Origin: CAIKMD01 sp036501365
GTDB taxonomy: Bacteria; Pseudomonadota; Alphaproteobacteria; ATCC43930; CGMCC-115725
DNA: 64,000 nt
Direction of reading: 5' to 3'
NCBI GenBank assembly: GCA_036501365.1
Contig: DASYAL010000078.1
Location: 73,906-137,905, forward strand
The notes below the pieces were generated by a model. The model was not told the DNA's origin, made no database searches, and saw only the letters and a list, made by a program, of their open reading frames with translations. The position numbers and the translations under genes are program-made. Below are positions 1 through 8,797 of this stretch, one piece after another (the first letter of the stretch is position 1; each line of letters starts with the position of its first letter).

Positions 1-590
1 GCAAGGGCGGCGGCATGAAATCGGGCAAGGATCTCGAAGGCAAGACGATCGGCGTCGCCTCCAAATTCGATATTCAATGGCTGATCGCGCAGGCCTGGAT
101 CAAGCAGACCGGCGGCGACGCGAGCAAGGTCAGCTATCGCGAGATGCCGCTCCCATCGATGCTCGATGCGCTCGCCAATAATCAGGTCGATGCAGTGGTC
201 GCGGTTGATCCGTTCCTGACCGTCGGCCTCGGCGACCCGCGTTTCGAGCTGCTCGCTTGGGCCCAGTCGGAGGTGATGCCCGGCTACCCCAGCTCGCTCT
301 GGGTGATTTCGAGCGACGTCGCCGAGAAGAAGGCCGATCTCATTCGCGCTTACATGCGCGGCTTTGCCAAAGGCGCGCAATGGGTCAACGACCATCTCGG
401 CGATCCGGAATATCTCAAGCTGGTCGCGAGCTTTACGAAGACCGACCCGACGCTGCTCGCCAAGATGGTGGTCGGGCCGCAGCCTATGGATATCGACGTC
501 GCGGGTATCGAGCATGTCGCCGCGCTGATGAAGGAAAACGGCTTGCTAAAGATCGATATCGACATCGCCGCCAAGATCTTCCGCTCGTGA
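1..590 (+). CDS. NitT/TauT-type ABC substrate-binding protein (5' truncated)
   Basis: This is the C-terminal part of a periplasmic substrate-binding protein of the NMT1/SsuA/THI5-like class. The reading frame is open from base 3, so the gene begins before the window. The visible part has DLEGKTIGV near the start, a lobe-crossing segment, and the stretch DALANNQVDAVVAVDPF, which is typical of receptors for sulfonates, nitrate, thiamine precursors or similar small ligands. It ends with TGA at 588-590. The permease and ATPase genes are not in the window and would have to lie upstream. The family is clear, but the ligand cannot be told from sequence. Confidence 0.85.
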   Translation, partial: KGGGMKSGKDLEGKTIGVASKFDIQWLIAQAWIKQTGGDASKVSYREMPLPSMLDALANNQVDAVVAVDPFLTVGLGDPRFELLAWAQSEVMPGYPSSLWVISSDVAEKKADLIRAYMRGFAKGAQWVNDHLGDPEYLKLVASFTKTDPTLLAKMVVGPQPMDIDVAGIEHVAALMKENGLLKIDIDIAAKIFRS

Positions 591-696
591 GCCGGCGCGG
601 CGCGCCGACATAGAATCGCCAAATTTACGGCCGACCCTGCGCCGCAAGACGCATGGGGAATGGCCTCGATGACGCCTCTGCCGCGAACCGGTTCCG

Positions 697-1701
697 ATGA
701 TCCTGCCGCGACGCCGTGACGTGCTGGCGGCCGGCGCAGCGTCGCTGCTTCTGCCCGCGCTGACGCTCCCGGCGGCCGGCGCCGGCGAAGCACCGGCCGC
801 GACCGGCGGCACCGGCTGGGGACGGAAGTCGAGTTGGAATTTCGGCACCGCCCCCGGCAACAACGTCGCCTCGTTCGCCGAGTGGCTCGGCGCCGGCTGG
901 TTCATGGACGAGACGCCGCGCTATCTCAACGACGAGTGCGAGACCTACAACACCACCGACCGCACGAATGGCAACGCGAACTTCATGCCGTTCGCCGATC
1001 ATTGCGACATCGTCGCGATCTGGAATGGCGGCCCGATCGCCTCGGCGCAAGGTAATGGCAGTATCAGCTCACTGATGGTGCGCTATGACGTGCCAGCGCC
1101 GAACGCCGTCGGCTATTACGAGCTGACCTGCAAGATCCCATCGGTGAGCGGCGCCTGGCCGGCTTGGTGGACGGTCGGACATGCGCCGGGCTCGCCCCAA
1201 GGTGCCTCCACCTGGGGACCGGAAATCGACGTCTTGGAATTCTACGACGCCAACACCACGCTGTTGACGAGCACGCTGCACGGTTCGACGACGCCGTCCT
1301 ATTGCTTCTTGCGCCGCGGCGGGTATCCGCCGGGCACGCCCCAGACGCCTTCCACCGTCTATGACGGCAAGGAGTCATGGGACATGGGCCATTTCACCTA
1401 CCGGCCGGGCGCCGATTTTTCCCAGGCCTATCATCGCTTCGGTGCGAAGATCGCTGCTGATTACAGCATCTCGATCTGGGTCGACGATGTGCCCATCGGC
1501 GTCTTCGCCGCGGATCAGTATTGCGACGACCGCGGCCGCCCCGTCGCGGTGGAGCTGCTCGTCAACCTTGCGCTAGGAACGAGGCATCCCGATCCGGTGA
1601 GGTCGATTCGTACCGCCGACTTCGGCGGCGCCGGCAATCGCGGAGCCGCGAACAAGTTCCGCCTCAGCCTCAAGAACATCCAGATTTGGGGACCGGCTTA
1701 A
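697..1701 (+). CDS. Exported glycoside hydrolase family 16 (beta-glucanase-like)
   Basis: The 334-residue protein starts with a twin-arginine-like signal (RRRDVL followed by a hydrophobic stretch to about residue 28), so Tat export is likely. Residues 176-181 read EIDVLE, the GH16 active-site signature, with E176 as predicted nucleophile and E181 as acid/base. The aromatic-rich segment just before it (AWPAWWTVGH) fits the glucan-binding cleft of laminarinase and lichenase-like enzymes. It probably cleaves beta-1,3 or mixed-linkage glucans outside the cytoplasm. No strong ribosome-binding site is visible and the start is the first ATG that retains the signal. It lies 222 bases before the carrier-protein/FkbH operon on the same strand, so a shared role in an envelope glycan is possible but unproven. 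Confidence 0.85.
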   Translation: MILPRRRDVLAAGAASLLLPALTLPAAGAGEAPAATGGTGWGRKSSWNFGTAPGNNVASFAEWLGAGWFMDETPRYLNDECETYNTTDRTNGNANFMPFADHCDIVAIWNGGPIASAQGNGSISSLMVRYDVPAPNAVGYYELTCKIPSVSGAWPAWWTVGHAPGSPQGASTWGPEIDVLEFYDANTTLLTSTLHGSTTPSYCFLRRGGYPPGTPQTPSTVYDGKESWDMGHFTYRPGADFSQAYHRFGAKIAADYSISIWVDDVPIGVFAADQYCDDRGRPVAVELLVNLALGTRHPDPVRSIRTADFGGAGNRGAANKFRLSLKNIQIWGPA

Positions 1702-1923
1702 GCGTTCTTTGCTGCCTTAGGCTCTGCTTTTACGTGGCCGGACGGCCGGCCGATGCGGGCAAGGTTAGCTGTTCGCGGAAAGAATCGTGCGGAACGACGA
1801 AACACCGGAACATAGCAGCGGGGTCATGCATTTAGGGCCGAGACCGGCAAAGCCTCGGGCACTCGATCGAAGAAGACAGCGGTGTCCGATGACGCGCTTG
1901 GACCGCAATGGAGGGTAGCGGCT

Positions 1924-2169
1924 ATGGACAACATCTATCAGCTGCTTACCTCGATTTTCCGCGATGTGTTCGAAGACGGTGCCATCGTCGTCACTCCGGA
2001 ACTTACGGCAAAGGACGTGCCGGAATGGGACAGCCTCAACCACATTCGCCTGCTTCTGGCGGTGCAAAAGGCTTTCCGAATTAAATTTACCGCGGCGCAG
2101 ACGGCCAATTTGAAAAATGTCGGCGACCTCGCGGCGCTGATCTACAGCAAATCCCCGACGCTCGCATGA
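1924..2169 (+). CDS. Acyl carrier protein
   Basis: This is an 81-residue phosphopantetheine carrier protein. The attachment site is S37 in EWDSLNHI, followed by the helix that contacts partner enzymes. The ATG at 1924 is chosen because GGAGG lies 9 bases upstream; an upstream GTG at 1882 would add 14 residues that do not look like the family. Its last four bases overlap the FkbH-like gene (ATGA), so the two are translationally coupled. It is separate from any fatty-acid synthesis genes, so it is a dedicated carrier for this operon. By analogy with DltC it may carry an activated acyl group to the membrane O-acyltransferase two genes downstream. The cargo is inferred from the FkbH partner. Confidence 0.9.
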   Translation: MDNIYQLLTSIFRDVFEDGAIVVTPELTAKDVPEWDSLNHIRLLLAVQKAFRIKFTAAQTANLKNVGDLAALIYSKSPTLA

Positions 2170-4106
2170 GTGGCGAACTCTTTACCGGTCTCGCTTGGTT
2201 GCAGAAGCCAATGGCGAGCTTCGTCGACGACTGCAAGGCGCTCTCATCGGATTCCGCTCCCGGTCCGGGCTTCCGCGCCCTTGCCAACTGCGCGCTCGAT
2301 GACAACCAGTTGGGCCGCCTAGGTCGTGCGATCATCAAGGCTGCGAAAGAAGGTCGCAGTCTCAAACCTTTGCAGCCCTTCCGTTTGGGGATCATCGGTA
2401 ATGGCACGTTGGACTTCTTAATACCGCAACTCGTCGCCAGCGCCGCGCGGCACGGTTTCGCGCTCGATTGCATCCGCGCCGATTACGGCCAGATCGCGCA
2501 GGAAGCATTCAATCCCGAAAGCCATATCAACGCCGCCAAGCCCGACGCGGTGCTGATCGCTCTCGATCACCGCGGTCTGCCGCTGCGTTTCGTGATCGGC
2601 GACGCGGATGCCGAGCAAGCTGATATCGAGGCAGCACTGGCATACCTCAACGCGCTGCGTCAAAGCATCCGCTGCCATGCAGGTGCCATTTCCATCGTCC
2701 AGACCCTGCCCCCGCCGCCCGAGGGGCTTTTCGGGAGCTTCGATCGGCGCGTGCCAGGGACCAAGCGGCGGGTTATCGAGGGCCTTAACCGCGGCATCGC
2801 CGAGAGTCTCGCCGGAACCGAAGATTTGCTGCTCGATGTCGCGGGCCTCGCCGAGACCATCGGGCTCGGTCTTTGGCACTCGCCGCCTTTGTGGAACTTA
2901 GCCAAGCTTGGCTGCGATAATTCCTGCGTCCCGATCTATGCCGATCACGTAGCGCGGGTCATCGGCGCACTGCGCGGGCGGAGCCGCAAATGCCTCGTTC
3001 TCGATCTCGACAACACGCTTTGGGGCGGCGTTATCGGCGACGATGGACTTGAAGGCATCAAAGTCGCGCAAGGCGACGCAACCGGCGAGGCATATCTCGC
3101 TGTGCAGGAACTCGCCCTCGCTCTGCGCAGCCGCGGGATCGTGCTGGCCGTGTCTTCGAAAAACACCGACGAAATCGCGCGCTCGCCTTTCCAGAGCCAC
3201 CCCGAGATGCTGCTGAAGGAGGATCACTTCGCCGTCTTCCAGGCAAATTGGAACGACAAGGCAACCAACATCCAGGCGATCGCCGAAGAATTGTCGCTCG
3301 GCCTTGATGCAATGGTGTTCCTCGACGACAACCCGGTCGAACGCGACTTGGTACGGCGGATGCTGCCGCAGGTGGCGGTGCCGGAACTGCCGGAAGATCC
3401 GGCGCTTTATGCGCGCACCCTCGCGGCGGCCGGCTACTTCGAGTCCGTTGCCTTCTCCAACGAAGACCGCACGCGCGCCGAAATGTATCAGATGAACGCG
3501 CGACGCGTCGCTCTACAGAAGGCCGCCGGCGATCTCGATTCCTATCTTGCCTCGCTCGAGATGGAGATCACCTTCGCCCCCTTCGACCGCACCGGTCGCG
3601 CGCGTATCAGCCAGCTGATCAACAAATCGAACCAATTCAATCTGACGACGCGGCGCTATAGCGAGGCCGATGTTGCAGCGGCGGAGGAAGACCCGAACGT
3701 TTTCACCTTACAGGTTCGTCTCGTCGACAAGTTCGGCGACAACGGCATGATCTGCGTGATCGTCTGCCGGCCAGACCCCTCCGGTGCCCCGAGCACGAAG
3801 ACATGGGCGATCGATACCTGGCTGATGAGTTGCCGTGTGCTCGGCCGCAAGGTCGAGCAGATGGTCCTGCGCGAGATCCTCATGGAGGCGCGCGAGGCCG
3901 GGATCGAGATGCTGGTCGGCGTCTATCGCCCGAGCGAAAAGAACGCGATGGTGCGCGACCATTACGTTGGCCTTGGCTTTGCCAAATTGGCGGAAGAGCC
4001 TGACGGCGCGACGCTGTGGGCGATGCCGGCGGCTACCCCGGTCGAGATCGCACCGATGGCGGTGCGGCGGCAAGGTCGCGTGCAGAGACCCGTTGAGGCG
4101 GTCTGA
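2166..4106 (+). CDS. FkbH-like HAD-IIIC protein (carrier-protein loading enzyme)
   Basis: The 646-residue protein has a long N-terminal region (about 1-270), then a HAD domain with motif I DLDNTLWGG (D280 and D282), and a C-terminal GNAT-like part (about 480-625). This architecture is that of FkbH proteins, which are known to dephosphorylate 1,3-bisphosphoglycerate and load the glyceryl group onto an acyl carrier protein in tetronate and methoxymalonyl pathways. The carrier protein is encoded immediately upstream with an ATGA overlap, which supports that reaction. No polyketide synthase is present; SGNH and MBOAT genes follow instead, pointing to use of the acyl group in glycan or lipid O-acylation. 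The glyceryl cargo is inferred from the family and could be another three-carbon acid. Confidence 0.88.
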   Translation: MSGELFTGLAWLQKPMASFVDDCKALSSDSAPGPGFRALANCALDDNQLGRLGRAIIKAAKEGRSLKPLQPFRLGIIGNGTLDFLIPQLVASAARHGFALDCIRADYGQIAQEAFNPESHINAAKPDAVLIALDHRGLPLRFVIGDADAEQADIEAALAYLNALRQSIRCHAGAISIVQTLPPPPEGLFGSFDRRVPGTKRRVIEGLNRGIAESLAGTEDLLLDVAGLAETIGLGLWHSPPLWNLAKLGCDNSCVPIYADHVARVIGALRGRSRKCLVLDLDNTLWGGVIGDDGLEGIKVAQGDATGEAYLAVQELALALRSRGIVLAVSSKNTDEIARSPFQSHPEMLLKEDHFAVFQANWNDKATNIQAIAEELSLGLDAMVFLDDNPVERDLVRRMLPQVAVPELPEDPALYARTLAAAGYFESVAFSNEDRTRAEMYQMNARRVALQKAAGDLDSYLASLEMEITFAPFDRTGRARISQLINKSNQFNLTTRRYSEADVAAAEEDPNVFTLQVRLVDKFGDNGMICVIVCRPDPSGAPSTKTWAIDTWLMSCRVLGRKVEQMVLREILMEAREAGIEMLVGVYRPSEKNAMVRDHYVGLGFAKLAEEPDGATLWAMPAATPVEIAPMAVRRQGRVQRPVEAV

Positions 4107-5233
4107 TGGGTGGGCTTGCGCGCCGCGATCTCTGGCTGCTGCCACTTATTGCCTTCGCGACAGTGGTGGTGCTGTTCCTCGGCTCTGAAGCGGTGGCGCG
4201 TATTTTCTGGCCCGAGCAGTTGTTCAATGCTTGCCGCCTCTTCGATTCCGCGGTCGGCGTCCGTTATCGGCCGAACTGCTCGACGACGATGAAGACGCCG
4301 GAAGGCCCGTGGTATGTCGCGAGCTATAACGCCTGCGGCTACCGTTCCGACGCACCCTGCGGACCCATACCGCCCGGCACCAGACGCGTCGCGCTGCTCG
4401 GTACCTCAACGAGCGAGGGCTATCTTGTCGAATACCCAAATACGATGGGCGCGCAGATCGAGACCGATTTGACTCGGCTTTGCGGCGCGCCGGTGCAGGT
4501 TCAGAACCTCGGCGCGCTCGCGCCGTTTGGCCATCAACTTCTGCTTCGCATGGACGAAGCCTTGCGATTGCATCCCAACGCCGTCGTTCTCATTCTCGCG
4601 CCATTCGACCTCGAGGACCTTACCGCCGCCGCGGCAACCGATGCACCCACCGCCATACCTGCCGCCGAGCCGCCTGCAGGCTTCGCAAAGCACGTCTTTG
4701 ACGAACTGAAGGACAGCCGCGCTCTCACCGTCGCGCAACATTTCCTGTTCCGTAACCTCAACGTCTATTTGTCGCTCTATTTACGCTATGGCGACAAGGC
4801 CGATTTCCTGCGTTCGCCTTTCACGCCAAAATGGCAAGAGAGGTTGCAGGCACTCGACACGATCGTCGCTGGCCTCAGCGCAAGAGCGCAGCGCGCCGGT
4901 GTCCCTCTGACGCTCGCCTACGTACCGCAGGAGGCGCAGGTCGCATTAATGGCGCCCGGTCGTACCGCCCCGGCAGGCGTTAATCCGGCGGCATTACCTG
5001 CCGCGATTGCACAGATCGCTGCACGTCATAACGCTATATTCGTCGATAGCTCGCTTGCTTTGCGTACCCATCCAGCACCTGAGCGACTTTACTATCAGGT
5101 CGATGGGCATTTATCAGGCAAGGGGCAGCCTATCGTTGGATCCTATATCGCGCAGACGCTGGCCGGTAAGAGAGAAGGACCCTTTGCGGCCTGTCGCGGC
5201 ACCGTCTCTGCGAGTCTCGAGGTGCCGCAGTGA
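4106..5233 (+). CDS. Membrane-anchored SGNH/AlgJ/DltD-like protein
   Basis: A 375-residue protein with one N-terminal membrane segment (about residues 10-30) and a presumed periplasmic domain. A GDSL-like block reads GTSTSEG at 99-105, giving S101 as candidate nucleophile. Near the C-terminus the DGHLS motif supplies D333 and H335, the D-x-H spacing seen in AlgJ/AlgX and similar acetyltransferases. Such proteins commonly partner MBOAT acyltransferases and pass the acyl group to a sugar. The start overlaps the FkbH stop (TGATG) and the end overlaps the MBOAT gene by four bases. Overall similarity to named families is weak; the call rests on the two motifs, the topology and the neighbours. Confidence 0.7.
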   Translation: MGGLARRDLWLLPLIAFATVVVLFLGSEAVARIFWPEQLFNACRLFDSAVGVRYRPNCSTTMKTPEGPWYVASYNACGYRSDAPCGPIPPGTRRVALLGTSTSEGYLVEYPNTMGAQIETDLTRLCGAPVQVQNLGALAPFGHQLLLRMDEALRLHPNAVVLILAPFDLEDLTAAAATDAPTAIPAAEPPAGFAKHVFDELKDSRALTVAQHFLFRNLNVYLSLYLRYGDKADFLRSPFTPKWQERLQALDTIVAGLSARAQRAGVPLTLAYVPQEAQVALMAPGRTAPAGVNPAALPAAIAQIAARHNAIFVDSSLALRTHPAPERLYYQVDGHLSGKGQPIVGSYIAQTLAGKREGPFAACRGTVSASLEVPQ

Positions 5234-6663
5234 CCGTGCCATCGGTTTCCTTCTTGGCGTTTGCAGCGGTTGCCGCTTTGATTTTCAATCTGGGCAAAGC
5301 CGCTTGGTGGCGGCAGGTGGTCCTGCTCGCGACGAATGTGGCTTTCTTCGCGAGTTTCTCGCCGAATCCGCTTTCTTATGTACCTTTCCTCGCCTTTCTC
5401 GCGCTCGGCTTTCTCACGCAGATTGTGACGGGCAATGGCGCGCGGCCTCGATTTTTCGTTTTTCTCCTCGTTCTCACGATCGCCGTTTTCGTCTGGCTGA
5501 AGCGCTATAGCTTCGTACCAAACGCCGCCTTCCTTCCTTTTCTCTACGTACTCGTTGGCCTTTCCTACGTGTTCTTCCGTGTCGTGCACCTCATCATTGA
5601 CCGACATCAGGGTGAGATCGAGGGCCGTGTCGGGCTTGTCTCTTATCTCAACTATACGCTCAATTTCACGGCTCTCACGTCGGGACCAATCCAGCGTTAC
5701 GATGATTACCGCCGGATGGAACTGGAGCGCCTGCCGCTCGATCTCGTTGTCGCTGGTCGTGCGCTGGAGCGCATTATCATCGGCTATTTCAAGGTAGCGA
5801 TCGTCTCAATGTTGCTGGCCGAGGTTCAGCGCGAGGCGATCGACGCATTGCTCTTAGTGCCACCGTTGGCGGACCGTGTCGCGACCGGTATCCTCGTGGC
5901 CGCGCTCTACCCACTTTACCTTTATGCAAATTTCTCGGGCTACGTGGACGTCGTGATCGGCGTCGCACGCTTCTTTCGTATCGAGCTCCCGGAGAATTTC
6001 GATCGTCCGTTCTCGTCAGAGAATTTCATCAACTTTTGGAGTCGCTGGCACATAACGCTTTCCAGCTGGCTCAAAACCTATGTCTACAATCCCCTCATGA
6101 TGGTCGGCATGGAACGGATCGCCGCGCCCGCCTTGGCCCCCTATATCGGTGTCTTCGCGTTCTTCGTCACTTTCTTCCTCGTCGGACTCTGGCATGGCCA
6201 GACGTCGGAGTTTCTCTTCTTCGGGTTTCTCCAAGGCGGCGGTGTTGCCGCCAATAAGCTGTATCAACTGTTGATGCAAAAACGACTCGGACACAAAGGC
6301 TATCGCGAACTCGCTCGCAATCCCGTCTACACGGCGATTTGCCGTGGCCTAACTTTCACTTGGTTTGCTTTTACGCTGCTGTGGTTTTGGTCGAACTGGC
6401 AACAGATCGCGACTTTCTCGCATGCCCTGGGCCCCGAAGGCATGCTGCTGACCTGGCTCGCGATCTTTATCGTAGCAACGGTACTCCTTGCGATAGGCGA
6501 ACCGCTGCGCCGCGGCGTCTTGCGCATGAGCTGGCAGGGTGGCCCGCTACTGCTGTCCCGCTACGTGCGGACTGCCTGGGGCACCGCGCTCGCGGCGGTC
6601 ACGGTCGCGGTGATTGTCCTCCTCAATTCACCCGCGCCCGATATCGTCTACAAATCGTTCTAA
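5230..6663 (+). CDS. MBOAT-family membrane O-acyltransferase (DltB/AlgI-like)
   Basis: A 477-residue multi-spanning inner-membrane protein. The signature SRWHITLSSWL contains H274, and the invariant catalytic-type histidine is H322 in VGLWHGQT. Both are hallmarks of AlgI and DltB, which move acyl groups from a cytoplasmic donor across the membrane to an extracellular acceptor. GTG is the start codon, inside the end of the SGNH gene. DltB takes its substrate directly from the carrier protein DltC; the carrier protein encoded in this operon suggests the same logic here. It is the last gene of the operon: the next gene is on the other strand after 49 bases, with no clear hairpin terminator. Confidence 0.92.
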   Translation: MTVPSVSFLAFAAVAALIFNLGKAAWWRQVVLLATNVAFFASFSPNPLSYVPFLAFLALGFLTQIVTGNGARPRFFVFLLVLTIAVFVWLKRYSFVPNAAFLPFLYVLVGLSYVFFRVVHLIIDRHQGEIEGRVGLVSYLNYTLNFTALTSGPIQRYDDYRRMELERLPLDLVVAGRALERIIIGYFKVAIVSMLLAEVQREAIDALLLVPPLADRVATGILVAALYPLYLYANFSGYVDVVIGVARFFRIELPENFDRPFSSENFINFWSRWHITLSSWLKTYVYNPLMMVGMERIAAPALAPYIGVFAFFVTFFLVGLWHGQTSEFLFFGFLQGGGVAANKLYQLLMQKRLGHKGYRELARNPVYTAICRGLTFTWFAFTLLWFWSNWQQIATFSHALGPEGMLLTWLAIFIVATVLLAIGEPLRRGVLRMSWQGGPLLLSRYVRTAWGTALAAVTVAVIVLLNSPAPDIVYKSF

Positions 6664-6712
6664 GCCGATATAGCTTTCGCGTTAGCAGTCGCGACCCAGA
6701 CGCCGCGGCGCT

Positions 6713-7453
6713 TTACCACAGGCCGGGAAGCAACCGCGCGGTCGAAGCCTTGTAGCGCGAATAGTCGGGAAACGCGGTCGTGAGCACTGCCTCTTCGTTC
6801 TCGATGCGATAGAGCTGGAGCGCGACCTGCGCCACAAAGAGCAGCGCTGCTGCCAGCGAGAAAGCCTCGATGAAACCGGCGACGGCGGCCAGCTCCTCGA
6901 CGAGATAAAGCGGGTGCCGGACGAAGCGATAGGGTCCGCTGGTCACCAGCCGCCTCGCCTCCGGCATGATGCTGAGGGAGCGGCCGAGCCGCATCAGCAC
7001 CGCGACCGCCAAAGCGGCGCTGAGCAGAAACAGCGTTGCGGCGACGAGATGCCAGGCAGCCAATAGCGGCGCCGGCGGCAGCAGGCCGAAGCCCAGCACC
7101 GAAAACGTGCCGAGAAGGGCGATGGCGCGCGGCCGCCAGCCGCTGGCGCGCTTCACCGCCGGACAGCGGACGAACGCGAACCAGCAGACGAGGAGATAGA
7201 AAACCGCGCGACAGATCAACGCGAAAAGGAGGGCCGCACGCGGCACGTCGAGACCCGCAGGCGCGGCAGCGAGGACCATGCCGAAACGGGCCGCTGTCGC
7301 CAGGCCGAGCGCGAGACACGTGACGGCAAGGCCGACTTTCGCCGTCCATTCGCGGGTTTTGTCGCTGAACCAGAGCGCGCGGCGGCGATTCCACCGGCGG
7401 AGAAGGGCCGGCGTCGGATTAGAAAACCGGCCGGTCGATGATGCCGCGGTCAT
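6713..7453 (-). CDS. Isoprenylcysteine carboxyl methyltransferase-like membrane methyltransferase
   Basis: A predicted five-helix membrane protein of about 246 residues with the signature GPYRFVRHPLYL near its C-terminal third, typical of the ICMT/PEMT methyltransferase superfamily. The final segment with an E-N-E-E pattern also fits. Bacterial members methylate lipids or unknown small substrates using S-adenosylmethionine. The start is uncertain: the ATG at 7453 has a weak purine-rich site (AGGGCGA), while an ATG at 7555 would add a Pro- and Gly-rich tail with no membrane segment. It is convergent with the MBOAT gene. Confidence 0.72.
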   Translation of the reverse strand: MTAASSTGRFSNPTPALLRRWNRRRALWFSDKTREWTAKVGLAVTCLALGLATAARFGMVLAAAPAGLDVPRAALLFALICRAVFYLLVCWFAFVRCPAVKRASGWRPRAIALLGTFSVLGFGLLPPAPLLAAWHLVAATLFLLSAALAVAVLMRLGRSLSIMPEARRLVTSGPYRFVRHPLYLVEELAAVAGFIEAFSLAAALLFVAQVALQLYRIENEEAVLTTAFPDYSRYKASTARLLPGLW

Positions 7454-7652
7454 GGATCGCCCTGGACCAACGCTCGAACCTCGTCCTGCGCGAGGGGCAA
7501 CCACGGCCGACATCGTCATCCCGGGAGGGGGATTCGGGACAGGGCTGACGGCCATGGTTGCCGGCGCTCGTGCAGACGCTATGAACGCGCTGGACGCCGG
7601 CTTGTTGCGGGAAATTTTCGCGACAGGCGGGGAACAGAGCCGCAGGGACAGG

Positions 7653-8018
7653 ATGACACTCAGGAAACCGCCGAAATTCGATCAGCTTCTTCTCGGCGCC
7701 GCTCTGGCAGCCGGGTTGATCGCCTCGTCTCACGCGCAGGGATCGATCAAAATCCTGATGCCAGCCGAAGATACCTGCGCCGCGCTGGTCCATGCGATGA
7801 ACGCAGGCGACACCACCGCGATGCTGAGCCTCGGCGGCTGGGCGCTCGGCTTCCTGTCGGGCATCGCGCAGCAGGCGGGCAAGGACATCCTGCACAACAC
7901 GACCAGCCAGGGTTTGCTCGATCAGCTCACGGCGGCCTGCCAAAAAGAGCCCGACAAACCGATGTCGTCGATCGTCGCGGAAATGGCGACGACGCTATTG
8001 GCCGCCCTCCCGAACTGA
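7653..8018 (+). CDS. Small exported protein, HdeA/Rap1a-like pattern
   Basis: A 121-residue protein with a signal peptide (hydrophobic segment LLLGAALAAGLIASSHA, likely cleavage near residue 29). The mature part has two cysteines (in EDTCAAL and TAACQKEP) about 55 residues apart, and the stretch WALGFLSGIA between them. This spacing resembles the small periplasmic HdeA-like and Rap1a-type families. ATG 7653 is preferred because AGGGACAGG precedes it; the same frame is open much further upstream but crosses the divergent gene. Function is not known; a periplasmic stress or binding role would be a guess. Confidence 0.6.
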   Translation: MTLRKPPKFDQLLLGAALAAGLIASSHAQGSIKILMPAEDTCAALVHAMNAGDTTAMLSLGGWALGFLSGIAQQAGKDILHNTTSQGLLDQLTAACQKEPDKPMSSIVAEMATTLLAALPN

Positions 8019-8162
8019 CGGCATCGGACAACTAATTCATCCCTGTCTCGGTGCTTTTACTACGGCACCCACTGGAGATTACTCGGGGGCAGTCATCGTC
8101 AAATTCAATTATCGTTAAGACATCGTGGATAGGACCTAGGGATTATTTAAGCATCACGCTTC

Positions 8163-8723
8163 ATGCTCGAACGCGTGAAGCATTCCTGCGGATCCTTGTC
8201 GAAGATCGTCCTCGTGATCGCCACGGCGGCTCTGGCGGGATGCGTCGCCATGCCCTCAGCACCGAACGCACCGGCGCCTCCCGACGCTCAATCGGCGAAA
8301 CCGATTGCGCGTTTCACGGAGATCGGTGTCGCTTCCTGGTATGCGCCGACGCGACGGCAGTTCCGAACCGCGGATGGCGAAAGACTGACCCAATCCGAGA
8401 TGACTGCGGCGCATCCCTCCTTGCCGATGCAGACGCTGGTGCGCGTCACCAACCTGTCGAACGGACGCTCGATCACCGTGCGGATCAACGATCGCGGGCC
8501 TTATATCCCGGGTCGCGTGATCGACGTCACGCATGATGCGGCCGAGCGGCTGGGGATGATCGATGCCGGCTTGGCGCCGGTACGGCTCGAGGTCTACGAC
8601 ATCGACCAATGCACCGACGCCGCCAGCGCCTCCTGCCTGCGCTGGAAGCGCACGGCGGATGTGCTGGCGCCGACGACAGCGCCCGCACAGGCCGTGCCGG
8701 CGGTCATGACCGCGAAGCAATAA
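8163..8723 (+). CDS. rlpA: RlpA-like septal ring lipoprotein (double-psi beta-barrel)
   Basis: A 186-residue lipoprotein. The signal ends in the lipobox LAGC with C27 as the lipidated residue. A double-psi beta-barrel domain follows, with GVASWYAP, MTAAHPSLPMQTLVRV, the basic INDRGPY segment and RVIDVTHDAAERLG, all characteristic of RlpA. Members bind denuded glycan strands at the septum, and some act as lytic transglycosylases. The C-terminal SPOR domain found in larger RlpA proteins is absent. The 144-base region upstream is relatively AT-rich and probably contains its promoter, but no clear boxes can be named. Confidence 0.88.
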   Translation: MLERVKHSCGSLSKIVLVIATAALAGCVAMPSAPNAPAPPDAQSAKPIARFTEIGVASWYAPTRRQFRTADGERLTQSEMTAAHPSLPMQTLVRVTNLSNGRSITVRINDRGPYIPGRVIDVTHDAAERLGMIDAGLAPVRLEVYDIDQCTDAASASCLRWKRTADVLAPTTAPAQAVPAVMTAKQ

Positions 8724-8797
8724 GCGAGTCGCTCCGTCCGCCTTGCGAAAGCGCCCCTGCCCGGCGCATCTTGGATGCCCGGCAGGAGGACCGAGCC

